37,198 bases of DNA from Candidatus Aminicenantes bacterium UBA4085. Its GTDB lineage: Bacteria; Acidobacteriota; Aminicenantia; Aminicenantales; UBA4085. Where the stretch lies: positions 27,218 through 64,415 of the forward strand of contig DFYJ01000147.1 of assembly GCA_002383325.1 (NCBI GenBank). Direction: 5' to 3'. Position 1 is the first letter of the stretch, and the number at the start of each line of letters is the position of its first letter. This document shows, one piece after another, positions 16,069-24,100 of this stretch. The position numbers were made by a program, and so were the translations under genes. The notes under the pieces are model-generated. The model ran no database searches. It had not been told where the DNA came from and was given only the letters and a program-made list of their open reading frames with translations.

Positions 16069-17063
16069 GCGAGCGCTTCCTGATTGTCCGGACCAGCTCT
16101 CTCGGCGACATCGTCCATGCCCTGCCGGCCCTGGCCGCCCTGCGCAAGCACAGGCCCGAGGCCTCGATCCGCTGGGTCGTCGGGCCAAAGGGCAAGGCCA
16201 TCCTGGACTGGGTCAAAGGGCTCGATGGGATCGTCACGACCGGTTCGCCGGGCTGGCGCCTCGCCCTAAAGGCGCCCGGCCAGACCAGCCTCGACTTCCA
16301 AGGCCTGCTCAAGTCGGGCCTCATCGGCCGTCTGTCCGGATCCCGGCGGCGCATCGGATTTCACCGCTCGAATCTGCGCGAGCCCGCCGCCCGGTTCTTC
16401 TATACGGAGCAAGCCGCCCCGTTCCCCGAGACGGAACACGTCATCCGCAAGAACATCCACCTGCTTGCGGCCTTGGGGATCGAAGAGAACGAGATTGTCT
16501 TTCCCCTGACGGTGCCGGCCTCAGCCCTGGAATCCGCCCGCACCATCCTGCATGATCTCGGCTGGGACGGTCGGGCCAGGGTCATTCTCTTCAATGTCGG
16601 GGCCGCCTGGCCGACCAAGCGTTGGGACCCCGAGCGTTGGCTTGAGACGATCCAGGCCGTCGCCCGGCCGGGAATCTTCCCGGTCCTGCTCTGGGGATCG
16701 GCCGAGGAAAAAGCCCTGGCTGAGCAGGTTGCAGGCGGCAGCGGGAGAGCATCGGCGCCGCTTGCTCCCCCGATCGACATCAAGGGATGCATGGCCCTCA
16801 TCGCCGCATCCAGCCTGCTCGTCAGCGGCGACACCTTCGCCCTGCAGGCAGCCGCCGCTCTGGATGTGCCGATCGTCGGCCTATTCGGACCGACCGATCC
16901 CCGGCGCAACGGGCCGTTCCACCCGCGCGACAAGGTCATTCACCACGAGATGGCCTGCAGCCGCTGCTACAAGCACGACTGCGCGACGATCGAATGCCTC
17001 AAGGCGATCACAGCCGGCGAAGTCGCCGCCCGGATCGAGGAAGCGCTGGCCGACCATGACTGA
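16065..17063 (+). CDS. Heptosyltransferase (GT9, WaaC/WaaF family)
   Basis: The 332-residue protein begins FLIVRTSSLGDIVHALPAL, the typical GT9 start, and has the donor-site signature SGDTFALQAAAALDVPIVGLFGPT with a following P-x-R-x-G-P. A WPTKRWDPERW segment resembles the conserved W-x-x-K-x-W-P/D-x-x-x-F/W pattern. It transfers heptose from ADP-heptose to lipid A-Kdo or to the growing inner core; WaaC versus WaaF cannot be decided. A C-x-x-C-x(4)-C cluster near residue 305 is common in the family. GAGGAGGG lies four bases before the GTG start. It directly follows the two ADP-heptose genes. Confidence 0.9.
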   Translation: MSERFLIVRTSSLGDIVHALPALAALRKHRPEASIRWVVGPKGKAILDWVKGLDGIVTTGSPGWRLALKAPGQTSLDFQGLLKSGLIGRLSGSRRRIGFHRSNLREPAARFFYTEQAAPFPETEHVIRKNIHLLAALGIEENEIVFPLTVPASALESARTILHDLGWDGRARVILFNVGAAWPTKRWDPERWLETIQAVARPGIFPVLLWGSAEEKALAEQVAGGSGRASAPLAPPIDIKGCMALIAASSLLVSGDTFALQAAAALDVPIVGLFGPTDPRRNGPFHPRDKVIHHEMACSRCYKHDCATIECLKAITAGEVAARIEEALADHD

Positions 17064-17622
17064 AGCCAAGCTGCGGGAGAAACTTTATGGCTGGCGGGTC
17101 CGCTCGGGACCCCTGGCTCTTCTGGCCGTTGCGGCCGTAGCCGCTCCTACCGTCCGCTCCCTCCTGATCGGAGCGGCCGTCGCCGTCCTTGGCCTAGCCG
17201 TTCGGGCCTGGGCCGCGGGGCATATCCACAAGGAAAGGACCCTGGCCCGGACGGGTCCCTACCGCCACAGCCGCAACCCGCTCTATTTCGGCAACTTCCT
17301 GCTCGGCCTGGGGGTCGCCGTCGCCACCAACTCCTGGTGGGGGGCGCTGGTCTTCGCCCTCTACTTCGCCTTGTTCTACCCCCACGTGATCCTTGAGGAG
17401 CGCAAGCGGATGCGGCGTTTCTTCCCGGAGCAGTACGGCGACTACGAGAAGTCCGTGCCCCTGTTCTTCCCCCGCCTTAAGCCGGCGCCCGGCCGCGGCG
17501 GCGAGCGCTTCCGCTGGAGCCAGTACCTCCGCAACAAGGAATACCGGGCCCTGCTGGGGGCCGTCCTGGTCTGGCTGATCCTGACCGCCAAGATGCTGTT
17601 CCTGCCCCATCTCCATCCCTGA
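17056..17622 (+). CDS. Isoprenylcysteine/phospholipid methyltransferase-like membrane protein (ICMT/PEMT)
   Basis: The 188-residue membrane protein has hydrophobic helices at about 17-33 and 35-53, then the family motif GPYRHSRNPLYFGNFLLGLG (about 70-89), a long hydrophobic pair, and EERKRMRRFFPEQYGDY (about 114-130), where ICMT/PEMT enzymes bind SAM. A final helix (165-182) ends the protein. Relatives methylate isoprenylcysteine, phosphatidylethanolamine or unknown lipids. ATG 17056 overlaps the heptosyltransferase by eight bases; the longer open frame upstream is only a shadow of that gene. Linkage to LPS genes suggests envelope-lipid methylation, but the substrate is unknown. Confidence 0.85.
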   Translation: MTEAKLREKLYGWRVRSGPLALLAVAAVAAPTVRSLLIGAAVAVLGLAVRAWAAGHIHKERTLARTGPYRHSRNPLYFGNFLLGLGVAVATNSWWGALVFALYFALFYPHVILEERKRMRRFFPEQYGDYEKSVPLFFPRLKPAPGRGGERFRWSQYLRNKEYRALLGAVLVWLILTAKMLFLPHLHP

Positions 17623-17632
17623 GGACGAGCCC

Positions 17633-18214
17633 ATGCCCACCCCCGAGCGCCTGGACCGGATCAAGAGCGTCCTGGGCTTCCGCCAGCCGGACCTGCGGAT
17701 CGTTCTGGAGCAAGTTGGAAACCCCCACAACGCCAGCGCCGTCCTGCGGACCTGCGACGCGGCCGGCATCATGAACATCGACGTCATCGGGTCGGCCGGA
17801 CAGCCCATGCCCATCAACGAGGCCATCACCACCCGGGCCGACAAGTGGCTGTCCATCCGCTTCCACGATTCGACCGCCGCCTGCCTGGCCGCTCTCAAGG
17901 CGGAAGGCTTCGTCGTGGCCGTCACCCACCTTGGCCCGGAAGCCGTCCCTTACACCTCGCTGGACTATACCCGCCCCACGGCCGTCGTCTTCGGCGGCGA
18001 GAAGGACGGCATCTCGCCCGAAGCCCTGGCGGCCGCCGACATTCGGATCAAGATCCCGATGTTCGGCATGGTCCAAAGCCTGAACCTGTCCGTCTCGGTC
18101 GGGATCGTGGCCTACGAGGCTGTCCGCCAGCGCCTCCATCGCGGCTTCTTCGACGGACCGCGGCTTTCCCCCGAAGAGTTGGAGGATTACCTCGACCGTT
18201 GGTCCGGGCTTTAG
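17633..18214 (+). CDS. trmH: TrmH-type (SpoU) tRNA/rRNA 2'-O-methyltransferase
   Basis: The 193-residue protein contains the three SPOUT motifs of the SpoU/TrmH family: QVGNPHNASAVLRTCDAAGI (motif 1, with conserved Asn and the catalytic Arg), VVFGGEKDGIS (motif 2) and IPMFGMVQSLNLSVSVGI (motif 3, knotted SAM site). The short length, lack of an L30e-like N-terminal domain and C-terminal helical extension fit TrmH, which makes Gm18 in tRNA, though specificity is not certain. GAGGACGAG sits before the ATG, ten bases after the previous gene. It probably ends the LPS operon. Confidence 0.9.
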   Translation: MPTPERLDRIKSVLGFRQPDLRIVLEQVGNPHNASAVLRTCDAAGIMNIDVIGSAGQPMPINEAITTRADKWLSIRFHDSTAACLAALKAEGFVVAVTHLGPEAVPYTSLDYTRPTAVVFGGEKDGISPEALAAADIRIKIPMFGMVQSLNLSVSVGIVAYEAVRQRLHRGFFDGPRLSPEELEDYLDRWSGL

Positions 18215-18222
18215 AATAGGTG

Positions 18223-18562
18223 CTTCCTCCCATCTCCGGGGGAGCCAGGGCGGTGCGGGGTATCGGCCAACGGCGAAATTGCAAGGGCGCAGCCTTTTTC
18301 CACAGCTCTCTGAGGGCACCCAGCCCTTGCGGGGACTGTCGAAGCGACGTCCCTTCAAGGGCTGCGCAAGCTCCGCGGGCGCCGAGGGATGTTTGAGCAC
18401 GCGACAATCTCACGGAACCGCGATGGAGTGGGTGGTCTCTGTGATCGGTAGGTCTTGAATGCGGAGTTCCGTAGGCGCCGAAGAGAGCTGTGGGAAAAGG
18501 CGAGTTGCGCCCGAAGCCGCCGGGACGATACCCCGGATCGACCTTCCCGGAGGTGGGAGAAG
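18223..18562. repeat. 340-bp imperfect inverted repeat in a 415-bp gene-free gap
   Basis: The gap 18215-18629 holds no credible gene. Its outer parts are inverted copies: 18223-18311 and the complement of 18482-18562 share, in order, CTTC, TCCCA, CTCCGGG, CGGGGTATCG, GCGCA, GCCTTTT and CCACAGCTCTCT. Between them a second hairpin pairs 18321-18336 with 18349-18364 (CAGCCCTT... with ...AAGGGCTG). The layout fits a non-autonomous mobile element or a structured RNA; there is no transposase and no target duplication that I can identify. Confidence 0.6.
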
Positions 18563-18569
18563 AAACTAA

Positions 18570-18602
18570 TAAAAATGCCCTACCCTCCCGGGGAGGGTAG
18601 GG
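18570..18602 (-). terminator. Rho-independent terminator of the HtrA-like gene
   Basis: A near-perfect hairpin (CCCTACCCTCCC with GGGAGGGTAGGG, 18578-18602) is followed on the minus strand by CATTTTTATT. It starts 28 bp past the stop of the HtrA-like gene. Confidence 0.85.
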
Positions 18603-18629
18603 CCAACGGGAACGGAGTCCCGGCTTCCT

Positions 18630-20198
18630 TCAAATCCAGCGGATGTTCCTGGGGGTGCGCATGACCTGGAGCATGTCCGGGCCGATCCCGGATGCTCCCT
18701 TGGCCAGGCTCTCGATTTCGGCCTGAAGCTCCTCCCAGCCCTGCCCCCCGGATTCCTCCGGGGAGCGGCGGAAGAGGAAGCTGCCCGTCGATTCGTCCTC
18801 TCCAATCTCGACATCCGCGGTCAGGGCCTTCTTGTCGCGGACATACTCGACCTTGACCTTGTCGCCCTTCTTCTTGTCCTGCAGCAGGCCGCTCAGGTCG
18901 TTGATGGATTCCACCTTCTTGCCGTCGGCCTTGAGGATGATGTCGCCGACCTTGAGGCCGGCCTTCTTGGCCGGGCCGTCGGCCTCGATCGACGTCACCA
19001 GGAGGCCGTAGCCGTCCTTGGCTCCCCAGGCTTCGGCCAGCTCCGGGTTCATCTCCTGCAGCGAGACGCCGATGTACTTGCGCCGCTCCCAGCGGTAGGA
19101 TTGGGACTCGGACGGCGGCCGAACTCTGGCCCCTTTGTCCGGTCCGCCGGGCATCGTCTGCGGGAAGAGCCGGGGGAAAAGGACCTCCAGCTCGCGCCGG
19201 GCATCGGCCTCGCTGTATTCGCCCAGCTTGATCTTGACGGTCATGGGCTTCCCGTCGCGCTCAAGGCCCAGGCTGATCTCGGAGCCCGGCTTGCGCGAGC
19301 GGATTTCCTGAGCGAGGACGACGCCCGAGGTCAGAGGCTTGCCGTCCAGCTCGAGCAGAATGTCGCCGGGCTTGAGCTTGGCCTGCTCGGCCGGGCTCTT
19401 GGCGTCGATTGCGGCAACCTGGAGACGGCCGTCCGACTCGCCGATCGAGACGCCCAGCCAGCCGCGCATGACCCGGCCGTTTTTGCGGATGTCGGCGGCG
19501 ACCGAGACGACCAGGTCGATGGGCACGGCCAGGGCCATCCCGGCCGAGGGGGCCTCGCCGCGGCTGATGACCAGGCCGGAGCCGACCGTCGTTCCCTCGC
19601 GGAACTCGAAGGCCACCGGGGACTCGTCAAAATAAGCGCCCCGCAGGAGCCCGGCCATCCGGCCGTCGACCCCGACGATCGGCGCCCCGCTCGTTCCGGG
19701 GACGACCCAGACGTTCAGTCGGACCCTCTCGGGCGAGGCCGAAGAGACGATGCCCTGGGTGATCGATGGCGTGTTCTCGGGCGACAGCCCGACGACTCCG
19801 ATCCAAACGCCGGGCCGCAGGTCGGCTGTCCGGCCCAGGGCCAGGGCCGGCAGGCCCGCGTCCTTGACTTGGATGACGGCGATGCCGGTCTGGGTGTCGA
19901 AGCCCTTGAAGACGGCTTCGTGGATCTTGCCGGCCGCCGTCGTCACCTGAATCTTCCGATCGCGGGGCGAGATGAGGGCGGTCGTGACGATCGTCCCGTC
20001 TTTGTCGATGACGACCCCGGTGGCGATCTTGCGCATGCCGACCTCGCGGACCTCGACCCGGACGACCGAGGGGGCGGTCGATTTGATGATTTCTTCGACC
20101 TTCTTCTCGTCGATGGCCAAGCCGTCCGCGGCGAAGGCCGCTGCGGCCAGGGTCCAGGCGGCGAAAAGAGCCGTGATGGCTTTGAACTTGGTGTTCAT
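18630..20198 (-). CDS. HtrA/DegP-like double-PDZ periplasmic protein with a degenerate catalytic triad
   Basis: The 522-residue protein has a signal peptide (cleavage near AFAA-D), a trypsin-like domain (about 30-235), PDZ1 (about 245-330) and PDZ2 (about 374-465), plus a Gly/Glu-rich tail. The protease domain keeps the order of HtrA but not its triad: TNNHVV is replaced by TTALIS (His to Leu75), TDLAV by TGIAV (Asp to Gly105), while PGTSGAP keeps Ser170. It should therefore be proteolytically inactive or strongly altered, acting as a chaperone or ligand sensor. ATG 20198 is preferred over GTG 20201 because AGGAGG is seven bases upstream. It follows an ECF sigma factor and a likely anti-sigma gene, suggesting an envelope-stress module. 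Confidence 0.85.
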   Translation of the reverse strand: MNTKFKAITALFAAWTLAAAAFAADGLAIDEKKVEEIIKSTAPSVVRVEVREVGMRKIATGVVIDKDGTIVTTALISPRDRKIQVTTAAGKIHEAVFKGFDTQTGIAVIQVKDAGLPALALGRTADLRPGVWIGVVGLSPENTPSITQGIVSSASPERVRLNVWVVPGTSGAPIVGVDGRMAGLLRGAYFDESPVAFEFREGTTVGSGLVISRGEAPSAGMALAVPIDLVVSVAADIRKNGRVMRGWLGVSIGESDGRLQVAAIDAKSPAEQAKLKPGDILLELDGKPLTSGVVLAQEIRSRKPGSEISLGLERDGKPMTVKIKLGEYSEADARRELEVLFPRLFPQTMPGGPDKGARVRPPSESQSYRWERRKYIGVSLQEMNPELAEAWGAKDGYGLLVTSIEADGPAKKAGLKVGDIILKADGKKVESINDLSGLLQDKKKGDKVKVEYVRDKKALTADVEIGEDESTGSFLFRRSPEESGGQGWEELQAEIESLAKGASGIGPDMLQVMRTPRNIRWI

Positions 20199-20209
20199 CA
20201 CCGAACCTC

Positions 20210-20581
20210 CTAGTACTTGATGAGAGTGGGGGAAGCCTCGGACACGCGTTCCAGGATATAGACATCGCCCGGCTCGTTCCCGACGGCCTGCAGGTCGCCA
20301 CGGTAATTGACGGGCTCCATGATGGGATAGGGCTTGGCGGCCGCGTCGGCCTCGGCCAGAACCGTGGGAGACGTGGGCCCGCGGCCGACAACGAGGGTCA
20401 GGGCGACCAAGCCGGCCGTCAAGAGGGCGGCCGAGCCGGCGGCGGCCCGGCGCAGGGCCAGGGCCCGACGGCGGGCCGGCATTTCCCGGCGCCGGGCGGC
20501 CAGAGCGGCCAGGACCCGGTCCTCGAAGTCCGCGGGGGCTGAAACCCGCTCCAGCCTGATCAGATCGTCAGAATCGTTCAT
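20210..20581 (-). CDS. Small single-helix membrane protein, probable anti-sigma factor
   Basis: The 123-residue product has a charged N-terminal cytoplasmic part (about 1-45, Arg/Ala-rich), one membrane helix (about 47-66) and a short periplasmic tail. No zinc-binding HxxxCxxC motif is present, so the call rests on topology and on context: its ATG overlaps the end of the ECF sigma gene by 14 bases, the arrangement of sigma/anti-sigma pairs. The frame is open upstream to 20614, but that part lies inside the sigma gene. The HtrA-like gene follows after 11 bp. It might equally be an unrelated small membrane protein. Confidence 0.6.
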   Translation of the reverse strand: MNDSDDLIRLERVSAPADFEDRVLAALAARRREMPARRRALALRRAAAGSAALLTAGLVALTLVVGRGPTSPTVLAEADAAAKPYPIMEPVNYRGDLQAVGNEPGDVYILERVSEASPTLIKY

Positions 20582-21149
20582 CGAGCATCTCCGTGGAGGG
20601 CGAGGAAGATCCATCGCGGCGGGCCAGAAGGAGCGACTTTTTCAGCATCGCCCGGCCGCGGCTGATGCGGGCCTTGACGGTCCCGACGGGCCGCTGGATG
20701 ATGCAGGCGATCTCCTCCTGGGAGTAGCCTTCGATGTCCTTGAGCAAGATCGGAATGCGGTAGCGGGGGTTGAGCTTGTCCAGGGCCTGCCGCAAGTTGG
20801 CCGTCAGCCCCGAGTCGTGGATCTCCGCGCTGGGTGTGCTGGGGCCCGCCGCCGGCGGCAGATCCTCGAACGAGACGATCGGCATCCGCCGCCTCTTCTT
20901 CAGGTCGGTCTTGGCCAAGTTGGAGGCGATGGCGTAGATCCATGACGACAGCGGCGCGATGGGCCGGTACTTGTCGGCCTTGAAGTAGACCCGCAGGAAC
21001 GTCTCCTGGGACAGGTCGACCGCCTTCTGGTAATCGCCGGTCAGCTGATAGAGGAAGTTCACGATCTTGTCCTTGTAGAGGTAGACGATCTGGCCGAAGG
21101 CGGACTGGTCTCCGTCGCGGACCAGCGCGATCAGCTGTTGTTCGTCCAT
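20568..21149 (-). CDS. ECF-family RNA polymerase sigma factor (RpoE-like)
   Basis: The protein of about 193 residues has sigma-70 region 2 (DGDQSAFGQIVYLYKDKI, then VDLSQETFLRVYFKADKY and a WIYAIASNLAKTDLKKRRR core-binding segment) and region 4 (LRQALDKLNPRYR, then GYSQEEIACI with a helix-turn-helix ending in GTVKARISRGRAMLKK). It directs RNA polymerase to a dedicated set of promoters, probably envelope stress. ATG 21149 is chosen; an in-frame TTG at 21155 is an alternative. The downstream membrane protein and degenerate HtrA form its operon. The gene is divergent from the oxidoreductase at 21264. Confidence 0.9.
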   Translation of the reverse strand: MDEQQLIALVRDGDQSAFGQIVYLYKDKIVNFLYQLTGDYQKAVDLSQETFLRVYFKADKYRPIAPLSSWIYAIASNLAKTDLKKRRRMPIVSFEDLPPAAGPSTPSAEIHDSGLTANLRQALDKLNPRYRIPILLKDIEGYSQEEIACIIQRPVGTVKARISRGRAMLKKSLLLARRDGSSSPSTEMLDERF

Positions 21150-21176
21150 CTCCAAGTTACCTAACTACAAGGGGTC

Positions 21177-21198
21177 GGGGGGCGTTGCGTCACCCCCC
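21177..21198. promoter_or_regulatory. GC hairpin/palindrome upstream of the ECF sigma gene
   Basis: A run of six G and a run of six C flank a ten-base centre between the divergent sigma and oxidoreductase genes. It could be an operator or a leader hairpin of the sigma transcript; no matched -35/-10 pair was clear here. Confidence 0.3.
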
Positions 21199-21263
21199 TA
21201 GAATATAGGAGAATGGCCTGGGTTTTCAAAACAGATATATCGCGATTCAGACAGAGGAATGCG

Positions 21264-22388
21264 ATGACGGACTCCCCCAACCAGAGCGTACTTTTCAATC
21301 CGGCGCGTATTGGCGCCGTGGAGGTTACCAACCGCTTCATCCGCTCCGCCACCTGCGAGTTCATGGCCGACGACGACGGTTTCGTCACGGACCGCCTCGT
21401 CAGCCTGCTGCGGGGCCTGGCGGAGGGTGAAGTCGGTCTCATTATCACCGGGCATGCCAATGTCCGCCCCGACGGAAAAGCCAGCCCCCGTCAGGCCGGC
21501 GTCTATGACGACGGTTTCATCCCGGGCCTAGCCCGGATCGCCGAAGCCGTGCATCGCTTTCCATCTCGGATTTTCCTCCAGATCGCCCATGCCGGCCGCC
21601 AGACCAAGGTCAGGTTGAGCAACGGGACGCCGATCGCACCGTCGCCGGTTTACGAGCCCGAGTTCGATCTGACGCCGCGTGAGCTGACGGCAGTTGAAGT
21701 CCGCGAGGTCATGGACGACTTCATACGGGCCGCCCGACGGGCCCGGGAGGCGGGATTCGACGGCGTCCAGCTTCACTGCGCCCACGGGTACCTACTGAGC
21801 AGCTTCCTCTCGCCGCACACCAACAGGCGCACGGATGATTGGGGCGGAACGACGGCCAAGCGGGCCCTTCTGGCCGTGGAGATTGTGGCCGGCATCAAAG
21901 CCGCCTGCGGGCCGAATTTCCCGGTCATGGCCAAGCTGAACGCGACCGACTTCCTTCCCGGCGGTCTGCAGATCGAAGAGAGCCTGGAGATCGCCGGGCT
22001 ATTAGAGAGGGCGGGACTGGATGCCGTCGAGATCAGCGGCGGCATGACCGAGGCGGGGCGGGGATCGGTCTGGCAGGGGCTGCGGGCCGAGGAGGAAGAG
22101 GGTTACTTCGTCGAGGCGGCGGCCCGCTTCCGCAAGGCCCTCGGCATTCCAGTCGCCGGTTTGGGCGGCAACCGCACTCTGGCCCGCATGGAGGCGGTCG
22201 TCCGCGAGGGGCGGGCCGATTTCATCTCCCTGAGCCGGCCGCTCATCCGCGAGCCCCGGCTGGTGGCCGACTTCCGCCTGGGCCGCAAGGCCAAGTCCGA
22301 CTGCATTTCCTGCAACAAGTGCTTCAATCCGCGCGGCGTTTCCTGCGGCGACCTCCGAATCAGCAGACACATACCAACTAAAAAATAG
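21264..22388 (+). CDS. Old Yellow Enzyme-family NADH:flavin oxidoreductase
   Basis: The 374-residue protein is an FMN TIM-barrel of the OYE family. It shows NRFIRSATCEFMA at the N-terminus, LQIAHAGRQT, FDGVQLHCAHGYLLSSFLSPHTNRR (in parts, the hallmark FDGV-(E/Q)-(I/L)-H-x-AHGYL), RTDDWGG, and GNRTL/SLSRPLI for the FMN phosphate. A final CISCNKCFNP segment resembles the Cys-containing end of this subgroup. It reduces activated alkenes or related substrates; the true substrate is unknown. ATG 21264 follows AGAGGAA; earlier ATG 21213 gives an atypical leader. The last residues after GDLR, including the stop, are encoded by a repeat element (22362 onward), so the native C-terminus has been replaced. 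Confidence 0.85.
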   Translation: MTDSPNQSVLFNPARIGAVEVTNRFIRSATCEFMADDDGFVTDRLVSLLRGLAEGEVGLIITGHANVRPDGKASPRQAGVYDDGFIPGLARIAEAVHRFPSRIFLQIAHAGRQTKVRLSNGTPIAPSPVYEPEFDLTPRELTAVEVREVMDDFIRAARRAREAGFDGVQLHCAHGYLLSSFLSPHTNRRTDDWGGTTAKRALLAVEIVAGIKAACGPNFPVMAKLNATDFLPGGLQIEESLEIAGLLERAGLDAVEISGGMTEAGRGSVWQGLRAEEEEGYFVEAAARFRKALGIPVAGLGGNRTLARMEAVVREGRADFISLSRPLIREPRLVADFRLGRKAKSDCISCNKCFNPRGVSCGDLRISRHIPTKK

Positions 22389-22451
22389 CAGACACATACT
22401 TAATTTGCTATCTTATTGACTGTCTTCAATATAAATTGGTATGTGTCTGCT
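22362..22451. repeat. AT-rich inverted-repeat element (left copy)
   Basis: Two direct boxes AGCAGACACATAC (22362-22374 and 22387-22399) face an inverted box TTGGTATGTGTCTGCT (22436-22451), enclosing AT-rich DNA that stands out from the GC-rich surroundings. The same boxes bound the element at 24101-24229. A TTGACT hexamer at 22416 with TATGTG 18 bp on could act as a weak promoter for the GH28-like gene. Confidence 0.8.
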
Positions 22452-22485
22452 AATTCCGATGATAGTTTAGCCAGGGAGGCTGCCT

Positions 22486-24099
22486 ATGATCGTTCCGCTC
22501 ACCGCCGCATTGCTGTCCGCATCGCTGTCTCTGGCCGGGCCCGGCTCCGGCCAGGCTGTGTTCAACATCCGTGACTTCGGAGCCACAGGGCTCAAGGCCG
22601 GCAGCGCCCAGGCCGCCATCCAGAAAGCCGTGGATGCCTGCGCGGCCGCGGGCGGCGGGACCGTCTATGTTCCGCCAGGTGAATACAGCAGCGGCACGAT
22701 CTTCCTGCGCAGCCGGGTCCGCTTCCTTGTCGAATCGGGCGCAACCGTCTACTCGATCAAGGACAAGGCCGCCTTCCCCAAGGACGCCCTTTTTTACGGC
22801 GAGGATCTGACCGGCATCAGTCTCGAAGGCCGCGGTATGATCGACGGCCAAGGCGTCTACGAATACAGGCTCAAGGGCAACCATGAGGACGACTTCATCT
22901 ACCCCAATCAAGTCGAGATGGAGAAGCGGAATCTGCCCTTGACCCGCTCATTCCCCAAGGCCGACCAGTTCGGCAAGCTCGTCCTCCTCCTGCGCTGCAC
23001 GGATGTGCGGATCACGGGTTTGAGCTTCCTCGACTCCCCCTCCTGGACGATGCACCTCTACGGCTGTGTCCGGACGGTCATCGACGGGGTCTATATCAAA
23101 TCCAGCCTCAAGGACGGAGTCTGGGCCGACGGCATCGACCCGGACGGCTGCCGCGACATGCGGATATCGAACTGCACCATATCCACCGGCGACGACGCCC
23201 TGGTCTTCTATTCCATGAACTGGTTCGGGCCGGCCCTGCCGTGCGAGAACATCACCGTCACCAACTGCCGGCTGTCCTCCGCCTCGAGCGCCATCAAGTT
23301 CTGCGACGGCAACATGAACGCCGTCCGCAACGTGACCATCTCCAACTGCGTCATCACCGAATCCAACCGCGGCCTGGCTTTCATGAACTTCGACGGCGGG
23401 GTCGTTGAGAACGTCGTCATCTCCGGGCTGACCATCGACTGCGTCCGCTACGATTGGTTCTGGTGGGGCGACGGCGAGCCCTTCCACTTCAACATCAAAC
23501 AGCGGAAACAGATCCACAAAAACTGGAAGAAGGAAGACGACCGGCCGGCCGGCGTCATCCGCAACATCATTCTGCGCGACATCATCGCCCGCGGCCGGGG
23601 CGCGAGCGTCTGCCTGGGCCACCCCGACAGCTGGATGGACGGCATCACCCTGAACAACGTCCGGCTGATCGTAGCCCATGACCCTGCCTCTCCCTACGAC
23701 AAGACCGTCGACGCTTTGAGCTTCCGCTGGGTCCGCAACCTCAAGCTGCGGAACGTGGAGATCGTCTGGGAAGCCCCTTTCTTTGAGGCCTGGCGGAGCG
23801 CCCTGCGCCTGCGCGACATCGAAGGGCTCGATCTTGACGGCCTTGCGGCCGGGCGGGCGCCCATAGCGAGCGCCGCAGGCTCGCCCGCCGTGGTCCTAGC
23901 CGACGTCCGCGATGCCATCATCCGCGACGGCCGGTCGCGGCCCGGAACGGAAACCTACTTAGCCGTCGAGGGTCCCGCGAGCGGCGGGATCGTAATCCTG
24001 GGCAACGATGTTCGGAACGCCGCCAAGCCCTTTTGGCTCGCTCCCAGCCTCAAGCCGGACGCGGTCCGCATCCTCGGCAATATCGAGAAGCGACCCTGA
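22486..24099 (+). CDS. GH28-like pectinase-family (right-handed beta-helix) secreted protein
   Basis: The 537-residue protein has a signal peptide (about 1-24, before VFNIRDFGATG) and the GH28 layout: NIRDFGATG, the GGGTVYVPPGEY strand, LEGRGMIDGQG, then parallel beta-helix rungs with WADGIDPDG and STGDDAL, which supply the catalytic aspartates, and a SSASSAIKF turn. GH28 enzymes hydrolyse polygalacturonate, rhamnogalacturonan or related glycans by inversion. The expected GHG motif is replaced, as in many divergent bacterial members, so the substrate is uncertain. GGGAGG lies seven bases before the ATG. The gene stands alone between two copies of an AT-rich inverted-repeat element, suggesting that it was acquired as a unit. 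Confidence 0.85.
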   Translation: MIVPLTAALLSASLSLAGPGSGQAVFNIRDFGATGLKAGSAQAAIQKAVDACAAAGGGTVYVPPGEYSSGTIFLRSRVRFLVESGATVYSIKDKAAFPKDALFYGEDLTGISLEGRGMIDGQGVYEYRLKGNHEDDFIYPNQVEMEKRNLPLTRSFPKADQFGKLVLLLRCTDVRITGLSFLDSPSWTMHLYGCVRTVIDGVYIKSSLKDGVWADGIDPDGCRDMRISNCTISTGDDALVFYSMNWFGPALPCENITVTNCRLSSASSAIKFCDGNMNAVRNVTISNCVITESNRGLAFMNFDGGVVENVVISGLTIDCVRYDWFWWGDGEPFHFNIKQRKQIHKNWKKEDDRPAGVIRNIILRDIIARGRGASVCLGHPDSWMDGITLNNVRLIVAHDPASPYDKTVDALSFRWVRNLKLRNVEIVWEAPFFEAWRSALRLRDIEGLDLDGLAAGRAPIASAAGSPAVVLADVRDAIIRDGRSRPGTETYLAVEGPASGGIVILGNDVRNAAKPFWLAPSLKPDAVRILGNIEKRP

Positions 24100-24100
24100 T

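Noticed and set aside
18455..18664. 69-codon open frame in the 18215-18629 gap
   Set aside because: It crosses the inverted-repeat arm and the terminator, and has an Arg/Ser-rich composition without protein-like features.
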